Assembly: GCA_903877945.1 (NCBI GenBank)
Contig: CAIRFY010000664.1
Coordinates: 1-19,586, forward strand
Length of the DNA: 19,586 nucleotides
Reading direction: 5' to 3'
DNA from: an uncultured Oscillochloris sp.
GTDB taxonomy: Bacteria; Chloroflexota; Chloroflexia; Chloroflexales; Chloroflexaceae
Shown: positions 1 through 5,929 of the stretch, one piece after another
How the letters are laid out: the number at the start of each line of letters is the position of its first letter
Position numbering within the stretch: the stretch's first letter is position 1
Made by a program: the position numbers and the translations under genes
The notes under the pieces: model-generated
Database searches by the model: none
Seen by the model: the letters and a program-made list of their open reading frames with translations, nothing else
What the model was told of the DNA's origin: nothing

Positions 1-43
1 CCCCTGCCCCTCTCCCTCACGGGGAGAGGGGCAGGGGGTGGGG
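1..43. repeat. G/C-block hairpin repeat (copy 1 of 4)
   Basis: A C-rich arm (CCCCTGCCCCTCTCCC) and a G-rich arm (GGGAGAGGGGCAGGGG) pair almost perfectly around a CTCACG-type loop. Related copies are at 3437-3491, 5745-5779 and 8243-8296. The element is cut by the window edge. It lies upstream of the HIT gene and could end transcription from a gene to the left, but no U-tract follows. Confidence 0.75.
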
Positions 44-100
44 GACACGGTCGTAGCCCGCCCGTTCACGGGCCGGGTACGCAGTTTGAGGAGCCTATCA

Positions 101-526
101 ATGGCATCGATCTTCACACGGATTGTCAACGGCGAAATCCCGGCGGCCACGGTGTACGAGGATGCGCAGACCCTGGCCTTTCTCGATGTGAACCCGGCTT
201 CGCGGGGGCACACGCTGGTGATCTGTAAGCAAGATTTACCAACCTTACTCGATCTGCCGCCCGATCTGCTGGCTGCAGTGGCACGCTCAGTACAGGTGGT
301 GGCTCGTGCGATCATGGTCGCCCTGCACCCTGATGGAGTGACGATTGTGCAGAACAACGGTACGGCATCGGGGCAGACCGTGCCGCACTACCACGTCCAC
401 ATTATCCCGCGCTGGGAGGGCGACCACGCCCTGAGCCACTGGAAACCCGGCACGATCACACCTGATGAACTGCGTGAGCTTGCCGTAACAATCAGCGCCC
501 GTATGGGCACGAAGGATGTCGCATGA
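101..526 (+). CDS. HIT-family nucleotide hydrolase/transferase (Hint-like)
   Basis: A 141-residue protein of normal length for the Hint branch of the histidine-triad superfamily, which hydrolyses AMP-lysine or AMP-amine type phosphoramidates in the cytoplasm. The N-terminus has the family pattern F-x-R-I-V-N-G-E-I-P-A-x-x-V-Y-E-D, followed by FLDVNP and GHTLVI. The triad HYHVHIIPR carries H96, H98 and H100, with NNGTASGQTVP before it, so all catalytic features are present. I chose ATG 101 because GAGGAG (88-93) sits 7 nt upstream; the reading frame is open further up to 38, but that stretch runs into a hairpin repeat and has no family similarity. The stop codon overlaps the next start by 4 nt (ATGA, 523-526), implying translational coupling. 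The exact substrate cannot be told from sequence. Confidence 0.93.
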   Translation: MASIFTRIVNGEIPAATVYEDAQTLAFLDVNPASRGHTLVICKQDLPTLLDLPPDLLAAVARSVQVVARAIMVALHPDGVTIVQNNGTASGQTVPHYHVHIIPRWEGDHALSHWKPGTITPDELRELAVTISARMGTKDVA

Positions 527-1521
527 GTAACCCGAAGCAGCGTGGCAAGTCGAAGTATGTCGGGGAGAACCGTCACCCGATCTCCCTGTCGCGCCCTGAT
601 GCGGGGGATGACTCGCGTACGGAGGAAGATCGAGACGCGCCGCCCTCCGCCTCGGAGACCCCGACCGGGGCCAACCGCGCTCGCCGCATCGGTATCCAGG
701 TCGGCCAGGCACAACTAGGCGCGATCCTGGCCCTCGGGGCCGTCTTGGTCATGGTGCTGGTGATCGTGATGCTCTGGGCCAAGGGTATCCAGCAGCCGTC
801 GCCCCTACAAGAAGCCGCCGCCCCAACCCCTACAACCGCCCCCACGCCCGCGCCAACGGAGGATAGGAGCCAGGTGCTGCTGGGCGAGGCGCTGCCGGTC
901 GATCAGCAACCCCAGCCGGTTCAGCAGGCTGTTCCCACCGCCGCCATCCCGACAGTGAGCGTTGCGCCGAGCGCCGCTCCGGTGGCGAGCGCCGCATTTC
1001 GCGACTTCTACGAGGCCCACGGCGGCCTCAACGTTCTGGGTGCCCCGCTCAGCGAGGTACTCACGGTGAACGGTCGCGAGATCCAGTGGTTCGAGCGTGC
1101 CCGCATCGAGCGCTGGCCGGAGTACGCCGGTACTCCCTACGAGATCCAGCTTGGACGGCTGGGCGTGGAGTACACCGCTGGGCGTCCGTTCTCGATCCAA
1201 CAATTCTTTGTGAGCCAACCTGAGTTGCGCTTCTTCGCGGAGACGGGCCACGCCCTTGGTGGAGCCTTCCTGACCTTCTGGGAACAGAATGGCGGGGTGG
1301 ATGTCTTCGGCCTGCCAATTAGCGAGGAGTTCGACGAGGTATTGCCCGATGGGAAGGCGTACCGAGTACAGTACTTTGAGCGAGCGAGGCTGGAGCTTCA
1401 CCCCGAGGCGGGAGGTACGCCCTACGAGGTGCAGGCCGGTCTGCTGGGTACCGCCCTCTACCGCAACGAGAATCGCCCCACGACGATCCAGCCGGTGCCT
1501 ACGGCGGTGCCGTTACCGTAG
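523..1521 (+). CDS. Membrane-anchored protein with two LGFP-like repeats
   Basis: 332 residues. The N-terminal ~60 residues are polar and charged and likely cytoplasmic. Residues 65-87 form one strongly hydrophobic transmembrane segment. Residues 90-157 are a Pro/Ala/Thr-rich linker. Two related units follow: about 158-216 (FYEAHGGLNVLGAPLSE, then WFERARIERWPE, GTPYEIQLGRLG) and about 248-313 (FWEQNGGVDVFGLPISE, then YFERARLELHPE, GTPYEVQAGLLG). An ETGHALGGAFL segment precedes unit 2. These repeats are common in exported Chloroflexota proteins and resemble LGFP repeats, which are thought to bind cell-wall or extracellular polymer. The topology is inferred to be cytoplasm-in, repeats-out. The gene overlaps the HIT gene by 4 nt, so the two are co-translated, though a functional link is not obvious. 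The precise ligand is unknown. Confidence 0.85.
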   Translation: MSNPKQRGKSKYVGENRHPISLSRPDAGDDSRTEEDRDAPPSASETPTGANRARRIGIQVGQAQLGAILALGAVLVMVLVIVMLWAKGIQQPSPLQEAAAPTPTTAPTPAPTEDRSQVLLGEALPVDQQPQPVQQAVPTAAIPTVSVAPSAAPVASAAFRDFYEAHGGLNVLGAPLSEVLTVNGREIQWFERARIERWPEYAGTPYEIQLGRLGVEYTAGRPFSIQQFFVSQPELRFFAETGHALGGAFLTFWEQNGGVDVFGLPISEEFDEVLPDGKAYRVQYFERARLELHPEAGGTPYEVQAGLLGTALYRNENRPTTIQPVPTAVPLP

Positions 1522-1536
1522 GGGCGGCCAACTTCT

Positions 1537-1986
1537 ATGGACGACGCGCAGATCTTCATCAATGCGGCATATCAGTCCGGCTACGGTGCGGCGGCGGCGG
1601 CGGCGGCCTTGGCGTGGGCGCGGAATCGCCTGAGCACCGGGGGAACGACTCCGTCCCGCCTCTATGTTTTTCGCGGGGCCAGCAACAGTGGCGATGGTGT
1701 CGGGCATGCATCAATCTCGCCCACGCGCCCACGGGTGCTCCTGGCCTTCACCAGCGCCGATGCGGCCCTGAGCTTCGCCCAGGCCAGCGGGCTTGGCTCC
1801 GCCCCACGGCTGGCCGCTATGGGCCTGGGGCAACTCCTCACGGTACTCATCCAGCGTCCGATGATCAGTGCGCTGCTGGTGGCAGATGATAGTGATAGCC
1901 CGCTCCAGGCGGGCTTACCTGTCGGGTTACGTATCGAGCGCACCGCGCTGCTCGATCAATTGCAGATTGCAGATTGCAGATTGTAG
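1537..1986 (+). CDS. Small hypothetical protein ending inside a heptad repeat
   Basis: 149 residues, family not recognised. ATG 1537 follows the previous stop by 15 nt and has a purine-rich AGGGGCGG about 9 nt upstream. A (GCG)n run at 1588-1608 encodes a poly-alanine stretch near residue 20. The middle (RVLLAFTSADAALSFAQ, then LGQLLTVLIQRP and SALLVADD) alternates strands and helices and faintly recalls SseB-type N-terminal domains, but this is too weak to name. The last nine residues (QLQIADCRL) and the TAG stop are encoded by a 7-nt-period repeat array starting at 1959, so the original C-terminus was probably altered by repeat invasion or expansion. The co-directional close spacing suggests it belongs to the HIT/LGFP operon. 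Confidence 0.6.
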   Translation: MDDAQIFINAAYQSGYGAAAAAAALAWARNRLSTGGTTPSRLYVFRGASNSGDGVGHASISPTRPRVLLAFTSADAALSFAQASGLGSAPRLAAMGLGQLLTVLIQRPMISALLVADDSDSPLQAGLPVGLRIERTALLDQLQIADCRL

Positions 1987-1990
1987 ATTG
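1959..1990. repeat. Heptad tandem array (GCAGATT units)
   Basis: Direct 7-nt period: TTGCAGA three times, then TTGTAGA. It forms the 3' end of the upstream coding region, including its stop codon, and is in inverted orientation to the array at 2062-2100. The two arms can pair with about one C-A mismatch per heptad. Confidence 0.9.
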
Positions 1991-2061
1991 GGGGCTGCGT
2001 ATCGTCAATAATACCTGTGGGGTGCCTCACGAGTCGCCTCCTCAACCGTATCATCATTTGT

Positions 2062-2100
2062 ATCTACAATCTACAATCTACAATCTGTAATCTACAATCT
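2062..2100. repeat. Heptad tandem array (ATCTACA units), inverted partner
   Basis: Five consecutive 7-nt units (ATCTACA three times, ATCTGTA, ATCTACA). It abuts the GGAGGGG ribosome binding site of prs (2101-2107). With 1959-1990 it can form a long imperfect stem enclosing about 70 nt, which could act as a terminator for the upstream operon or affect prs translation. The function is inferred only. Confidence 0.9.
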
Positions 2101-2111
2101 GGAGGGGTGCT

Positions 2112-3113
2112 ATGGGGAGCCGGTTCGATGAGTTGCGGATCTTTGCGGGGAACGGAAACACCGCCCTCGCCCAGGCGATATGCAATCGTGTCAATGTGCC
2201 GCTCGGCGATGCGACGATTGTAAAGTTCAGCAATGAGAATATTTTTATCAAACTAAACGAGAGCGTGCGCGAAAAGGACGTATTTGTGGTGCAGTCGCTC
2301 TCGACACCGAACCTGAGTGATCGGATTATGGAATTGCTGATCATGATGGACGCCTGCAAGCGATCCTCAGCCGGGCGGATCACGGCGGTGATCCCGTACT
2401 ACGCCTACGGTCGCACCGACAAGCGGGATCAGCCGCGTGTGCCGATTACCGCCCGTCTGCTGGCCGATATGATCCAAGTTGCCGGTGCCCACCAGGTACT
2501 CACGATTGACCTGCACGCCGGTCAGATCCAGGGGTTTTTCAACATCCCTACCGACGAACTGACCGCGATGCACCTGCTGGTGCGCTACTTCGTCGATAAG
2601 GGTTGGGACGATATGATCGTTGTCTCGCCTGATGTCGGCTTCGCTAAGCGGGCGCGCAACTTTGCTGAGGCTCTCGGCGCACCCCTGGCCATCGCCGAGA
2701 AGCGCCGCGTGCAGCACTTTGGCCGCAGCGACGGCGGTAGCCTGACCTCGCCCGAGATCCTGAACCTGATCGGCGACGTGGCTGGTAAACGCTGTATCTT
2801 GGTCGATGACGAAATCGCCACCGGCGGGTCGATGCTTGAGGTGATCGGGCTGCTTGAGCGCGAGGGCGCCCGCGAGATTTACGCCAGTTGCGTCCACGCG
2901 GTGTTGGCGGGCAACGCTGTCGAACGCCTGCGCAATAGCTCCCTTAAAGAACTCGTCACCACCGATACCCTGCCCCTGCCACCCGAGAAGCGCTGGCCTG
3001 GGCTGACGGTACTCAGTGTGAGCCACCTGATCGCCGAGGTGATCCAGCGCATCCACAGCGGTGTCTCGGTAGATCCGATCTTCCAGCAACGCAACCACCC
3101 GGCGCTGGGTTAA
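2112..3113 (+). CDS. prs: Ribose-phosphate pyrophosphokinase (PRPP synthetase)
   Basis: 333 residues, close to the usual ~315. It makes PRPP from ribose 5-phosphate and ATP for nucleotide, histidine, tryptophan and NAD synthesis. Recognisable segments include FSNENIFIKLNESVREKDVFVVQS (38-62), SAGRITAVIPYYAYGRTDK (86-104), RVPITARLLAD (109-119), the ATP-site DLHAGQIQGFF (133-143), the flexible-loop KRR (197-199) and the PRPP loop ILVDDEIATGGSM (229-241). The usual Y-A-R-Q-D-R region reads YAYGRTDKRDQPR, and the PRPP loop has E-I-A where M-I-D is common, so it is a divergent subfamily, but catalytic residues are kept. ATG 2112 follows GGAGGGG (2101-2107). It is separated from the upstream operon by inverted heptad arrays, and another array starts 7 nt after the stop. 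Confidence 0.95.
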   Translation: MGSRFDELRIFAGNGNTALAQAICNRVNVPLGDATIVKFSNENIFIKLNESVREKDVFVVQSLSTPNLSDRIMELLIMMDACKRSSAGRITAVIPYYAYGRTDKRDQPRVPITARLLADMIQVAGAHQVLTIDLHAGQIQGFFNIPTDELTAMHLLVRYFVDKGWDDMIVVSPDVGFAKRARNFAEALGAPLAIAEKRRVQHFGRSDGGSLTSPEILNLIGDVAGKRCILVDDEIATGGSMLEVIGLLEREGAREIYASCVHAVLAGNAVERLRNSSLKELVTTDTLPLPPEKRWPGLTVLSVSHLIAEVIQRIHSGVSVDPIFQQRNHPALG

Positions 3114-3120
3114 GATCAGG

Positions 3121-3163
3121 TTTCAGATTGCAGATTTTAGATTGCAGATTTTAGATTGCAGAT
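3121..3163. repeat. Heptad tandem array (CAGATTG/CAGATTT/TAGATTG)
   Basis: Six 7-nt units alternate CAGATTG, CAGATTT, TAGATTG, CAGATTT, TAGATTG, CAGATG, starting 7 nt after the prs stop. Same core (GATT) and period as the other arrays in the window. Confidence 0.9.
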
Positions 3164-3277
3164 GTGTCGTAACAGGACGCGCTGCATGTGTCTAAACTGT
3201 CAAGTATCCGCGAACTTTGTCTAAGTTCAATACTTTTCACGCAATAGACAAGGTTTCAGGTGTCAGCTTTACAGTTC

Positions 3278-3334
3278 GTAGCGCGGGCTTCCCGTCTGCG
3301 GTGGTGTTCCTGACCGCCTGGAAGGCGGCGCTAC
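3278..3334. repeat. 57-nt palindromic (REP/MITE-like) element, copy 1
   Basis: It starts GTAGCGCGGGCTTCCCG and ends CCGCCTGGAAGGCGGCGCTAC; the ends are imperfect inverted repeats that fold into a ~20-bp stem. The copy at 5833-5889 is the same length and differs at 4 of 57 positions by my reading. No coding capacity, so any movement would depend on an enzyme elsewhere. Confidence 0.85.
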
Positions 3335-3338
3335 GTTC

Positions 3339-3368
3339 AGCGAAGAATCCCGGCCGGGATTCTTCGCT
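3339..3368. repeat. 30-nt perfect palindrome
   Basis: The half-site AGCGAAGAATCCCGG is followed directly by its exact reverse complement, with the centre between 3353 and 3354. It begins 4 nt after the end of the 57-nt element. Confidence 0.9.
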
Positions 3369-3436
3369 TCGCTCTGCGTGACAGCGTTACTTTTGCGGTA
3401 GTGCCTTTTCACATAACGAATCCACCGCTGCTCAAT

Positions 3437-3491
3437 CCCTCACACCCCCAGACCCCTCTTCCTGAACGGGAGAGGAGTCTGGGGGTGAGGG
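3437..3491. terminator. CCCTCAC...GTGAGGG hairpin (copy 2 of 4), possible bidirectional terminator
   Basis: CCCTCACACCCCCAGAC and GTCTGGGGGTGAGGG pair, as do the inner CCCTCTTCC and GGGAGAGG, around a TGAAC loop. It lies 5 nt beyond the stop of the leftward FG-GAP gene and between convergent genes. It lacks a clear U-tract, so a terminator role is inferred from position. Confidence 0.55.
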
Positions 3492-3496
3492 CTGCG

Positions 3497-5398
3497 TTAG
3501 CGACTCAGCAGTGGGAAATAGACCTGAGATCGGATCTGATCGACAAGTGAGAGCCGTACCGCTATATCTTTGGAGATCGTGCCCGATGTGATACGAACAC
3601 TGCCGGTTGCCACGTTTCCGGGGGTACTCATGCCAGCGGCGTCCGTGGTCAATGTCATCTGGAGGGTGGAGGGCGTTGTCCCGCTACTTGGGGCCAGGGC
3701 GATCCACGCCCCGCCCGTGATCACCTGCGCTGACCAGGGCATTCCGCCCCCTAGTGTGTCGCTGACCGACAGGTTTATGATGCGCTGCTGTCCCGTCACC
3801 GTGATAAAGCTAACGCCATCGATCAGTTTGAGATCGGGCATCTGGTACAGCCCGGTGTGATTCGCGTTGCCATGGAACTGCGCCCACGGCAACGCCGTGG
3901 CACTGGCCAACGCTGTGAGATCGCGTCGGAAGATCGCGCCCTTGCTGAAATTTGCCTGGTAGCCGGAGGCAGCAAAAACCTCAAGTTTCCCATCGCCATC
4001 TACATCGGCGACAGCCGCCTGGCTGGCGACAGGCAGGCCCATGCGGATCAGCAGCACATCATCACGCCACAGGCCAGTGCCGCTGAGCGCCCGCATCTCA
4101 AAGTCAGAATTACCGACAAGGATCTCGGCTTTACCGTCGCCGTTCAGATCAGCCAGGGTTACTGGCCCCGTATTGGCACCCGCATGCGAGATGGCCCCGG
4201 TCATGGCGACGGGGAATCCGGGAAGCAGATTCATGTTGAGATCGAAGGCAAAAATGCTGCGCTGGTTCGGCGTCCCCGCGACTCGGTCAGAGGTGGTGAC
4301 GACGATCTCTGGCGCGCTGTCTCCGGTAATATCGCCAATAGCGGGGGCGAAAAAGACCTCTGTGCCAATGTTGTAGCGCGCACGGATCGAGCCGTCACCG
4401 TTCCAGATCGTCACATAGAACGGCTGGGTCACATCGCCAAAGGTAGGATCCCAACCGTTGCCGGTGACGATTTCTTGCTTCCCATCGCCATTTACGTCGA
4501 CGAGTACCGGGGAGGCGTCGTAGGTCTGACCAGGGACGAACTTCGGCCAGCCTGGCTTGAGTACGCCGGTGTTGCTATACACGGTCACCATGCCACAGGC
4601 GCGTGGGACGGGTTTGGTCAACGAGTTGTTCTTTGTGCAGGCCGCGAGCGCACCTGTCCAGCCGTAGGCGGGGGCCACGTGGTAATTTGAGGCCGATGTG
4701 ACCACAATTTCCGGCAGACCATCGCCATCGACATCCCCGACCGCAGGTGTGCCCCAGGTGCTATCACCGAGGGTGATCAAGGCTCCGTTATGCCCAGAGA
4801 TGCCCGGCGGAAAGAGGGGCGTGCCCGTAGCACCATTGATCGCGTAGATGTTTTCATCGTATGAGGCCACGAGTACATCCAGGCGGCCATCGCCATTCAG
4901 GTCGGCCAGAACCGGGGAGGCGAAAACACCGCCGGGGCCATTGTTGGTGGTCTGAGGGTTGGGCGCGGGGGTCAACTCCCACAACTTCTGTCCGCTCGCA
5001 GTGTACGCTACCACAATGCCCGGCTGCCCCGCGAAGCCTGCGGTGATCACAACCTCAACCTTCCCGTCGCCGTTAATGTCGCCGACAGCGGGAGCCGAGG
5101 CAATGAAGCGTCCCGTCGCCACCGTGACAGGCCAGCCGCTTATGGCTTGTCCATTCTCATAGAAGCCGTAGACGATACCTGCATTGGTGGGGATAAATAC
5201 TTCCAACTTCCCATCGCCATTAATGTCAGCGAGGGTCGGCGAGGCGTACTGCGACCACCCGCTGAGTTGGTTCCAGGGTGTGTCGAGGGCTTGTGCATGT
5301 GCGACGAACGGAAGAATAGCCACGGCAACTGTCAGAACGGCGATCATCCTCATGAGTCGCCCATGAGCGACGATAATGGGGGCGCAAACCACGGTCAT
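3497..5398 (-). CDS. Secreted FG-GAP/VCBS beta-propeller protein
   Basis: About 633 residues from ATG 5398; an in-frame GTG at 5407 and ATG at 5353 are alternatives and none has a good ribosome binding site. A hydrophobic signal peptide ends near AHA-QA. Eight repeats carry calcium-binding D-x-(N/D)-G-D-G loops: ADINGDGKLEV, GDINGDGKVEV, ADLNGDGRLDV, GDVDGDGLPEI, VDVNGDGKQEI, GDITGDSAPEI, ADLNGDGKAEI and ADVDGDGKLEV, spaced ~50-80 residues as in an integrin-type propeller. WAQFHGNANHTGLY closes the propeller, as is usual in the family. The last ~110 residues look like an all-beta Ig-like or BACON-like domain. The chain ends QVYFPLLSR, a hydrophobic tail of a kind often seen on exported Chloroflexota proteins, possibly for sorting. 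Likely adhesion or matrix protein; the ligand is unknown. Confidence 0.88.
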   Translation of the reverse strand: MTVVCAPIIVAHGRLMRMIAVLTVAVAILPFVAHAQALDTPWNQLSGWSQYASPTLADINGDGKLEVFIPTNAGIVYGFYENGQAISGWPVTVATGRFIASAPAVGDINGDGKVEVVITAGFAGQPGIVVAYTASGQKLWELTPAPNPQTTNNGPGGVFASPVLADLNGDGRLDVLVASYDENIYAINGATGTPLFPPGISGHNGALITLGDSTWGTPAVGDVDGDGLPEIVVTSASNYHVAPAYGWTGALAACTKNNSLTKPVPRACGMVTVYSNTGVLKPGWPKFVPGQTYDASPVLVDVNGDGKQEIVTGNGWDPTFGDVTQPFYVTIWNGDGSIRARYNIGTEVFFAPAIGDITGDSAPEIVVTTSDRVAGTPNQRSIFAFDLNMNLLPGFPVAMTGAISHAGANTGPVTLADLNGDGKAEILVGNSDFEMRALSGTGLWRDDVLLIRMGLPVASQAAVADVDGDGKLEVFAASGYQANFSKGAIFRRDLTALASATALPWAQFHGNANHTGLYQMPDLKLIDGVSFITVTGQQRIINLSVSDTLGGGMPWSAQVITGGAWIALAPSSGTTPSTLQMTLTTDAAGMSTPGNVATGSVRITSGTISKDIAVRLSLVDQIRSQVYFPLLSR

Positions 5399-5450
5399 TC
5401 CTTTCACGGCACGCCAAGATTACTGCTGCGAGATTGTGCCATCTCATCGT

Positions 5451-5459
5451 ATTATAGCA
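5451..5459 (-). promoter_or_regulatory. Extended -10 promoter for the FG-GAP gene
   Basis: On the minus strand this reads TGCTATAAT, a consensus -10 hexamer with the TGn extension. It lies about 45-55 nt upstream of the start codon, inside an AT-rich patch. No TTGACA-like -35 is visible 17 nt upstream, which is typical for extended -10 promoters. Confidence 0.5.
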
Positions 5460-5509
5460 AATACTATCTAAAAAAGGTAAGAACCGCTTTCCAGAAAACC
5501 GAATTGTGA

Positions 5510-5557
5510 CGCGGGGACGCGAGGACGCGAGGATGCGGCGCTTCGCGTCCTCGCGTT
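5510..5557. repeat. GCGAGGAC octamer hairpin (copy 1 of 3)
   Basis: Octamer units GGGGACGC, GAGGACGC and GAGGATGC are followed by GGCGCTT and CGCGTCCTCGCG, which pairs with CGCGAGGATGCG. Related copies are at 9430-9490 and 9571-9628. Confidence 0.75.
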
Positions 5558-5563
5558 CGCCAC

Positions 5564-5686
5564 GCGGGCGACTGAAGTCGCCGCTGGGGAGCCTACGGCT
5601 GGGCGTCGGCCTACGCCGACGCCGGAACCGCCCGCGCAGGCGGGCGGCCAGCCGTAGGCTCCCGTGGCGCGACGTCAGTCGCCCGC
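5564..5686. repeat. 123-nt three-way-junction palindromic element
   Basis: Outer arms 5564-5602 and 5648-5686 are 39 nt each and complementary at about 33 positions, with mismatches clustered in the middle. Inside are two perfect hairpins: 5603-5622 (GCGTCGGC, loop CTAC, GCCGACGC) and 5628-5647 (CCGCCCGC, loop GCAG, GCGGGCGG). Hairpin 1 touches the left arm, hairpin 2 touches the right arm, and CGGAA (5623-5627) links them. Either strand could fold into a cloverleaf-like shape. It does not look like a tRNA. Confidence 0.85.
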
Positions 5687-5744
5687 TCTGCGCCCCTCGC
5701 TGGGTGGGATCCCGTGATAGTCGCAGAGATGTGGGTAAAGATAT

Positions 5745-5779
5745 GCCCTCACGGGGAGAGGGGGCTGGGGGGTGAGGGC
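5745..5779. repeat. CCCTCAC/GTGAGGG hairpin (copy 3 of 4, shortened)
   Basis: GCCCTCAC at the left pairs with GTGAGGGC at the right. The interior GGGGAGAGGGGGCTGGGG matches the right half of the 8243-8296 copy, so this looks like a copy with part of its left arm deleted. Confidence 0.65.
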
Positions 5780-5832
5780 TGACCAGCGGTAGATGATATG
5801 GTTCAGAAACGGCCATTCCCGCGTGACAGTTT

Positions 5833-5889
5833 GTAGCGTGGGCTTCCCGCCTGCGGTGGTATTCTTGACCGCCTGGAAGGCGGCGCTAC
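5833..5889. repeat. 57-nt palindromic (REP/MITE-like) element, copy 2
   Basis: Starts GTAGCGTGGGCTTCCCG and ends CCGCCTGGAAGGCGGCGCTAC, with identical length to copy 1 at 3278-3334. Outer TGACAGT and ACTGTCA form an additional inverted repeat around this copy. It lies about 40 nt downstream of the BTAD regulator gene. Confidence 0.85.
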
Positions 5890-5929
5890 GTTCACGCCAC
5901 ACTGTCAAAAAGTATTGGTCTTAGGGACG

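Larger units (their letters stand above)
3114..3496. other. Gene-free spacer between convergent prs and the FG-GAP gene
   Basis: 383 nt with no credible gene. From left to right it holds the heptad array, a short GAACTT/AAGTTC hairpin near 3212, the phrase CAAGGTTTCAGGTGTCAG (from about 3249), a 57-nt hairpin element (3278-3334), a 30-nt perfect palindrome (3339-3368) and a CCCTCAC/GTGAGGG hairpin (3437-3491). Two convergent transcription units end here, so one or more of these hairpins may terminate transcription. Confidence 0.8.
5408..5929. other. Gene-free repeat-rich spacer
   Basis: 522 nt between two leftward genes. It contains the FG-GAP promoter, an octamer-based hairpin (5510-5557), a 123-nt three-way-junction palindrome (5564-5686), a CCCTCAC/GTGAGGG hairpin (5745-5779) and the second 57-nt element (5833-5889), the last flanked by TGACAGT (5824-5830) and ACTGTCA (5901-5907). 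Open frames here are by-products of GC-rich repeats. Confidence 0.8.

Noticed and set aside
38..100. N-terminal extension of the HIT protein
   Set aside because: No ribosome binding site, overlaps the flank of a hairpin repeat, and typical HIT proteins begin at the ATG at 101.
1959..2100. Possible CRISPR array
   Set aside because: Units are 7 nt with no spacers; period and lack of unique spacers rule it out.
3857..4690. Plus-strand open frame of 277 codons
   Set aside because: Antisense to the FG-GAP repeats; its repeated segments are just the complement of the D-x-N-G-D-G coding repeats.
5564..5686. Possible tRNA because of cloverleaf shape
   Set aside because: No T-loop GTTCRANNC, no 7-bp acceptor with anticodon arm, and the stem is far too long.
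5226..5816. Minus-strand open frame of 196 codons
   Set aside because: Runs through the promoter, octamer hairpin and three-way palindrome and into the FG-GAP gene in another frame; arginine-rich low-complexity translation.
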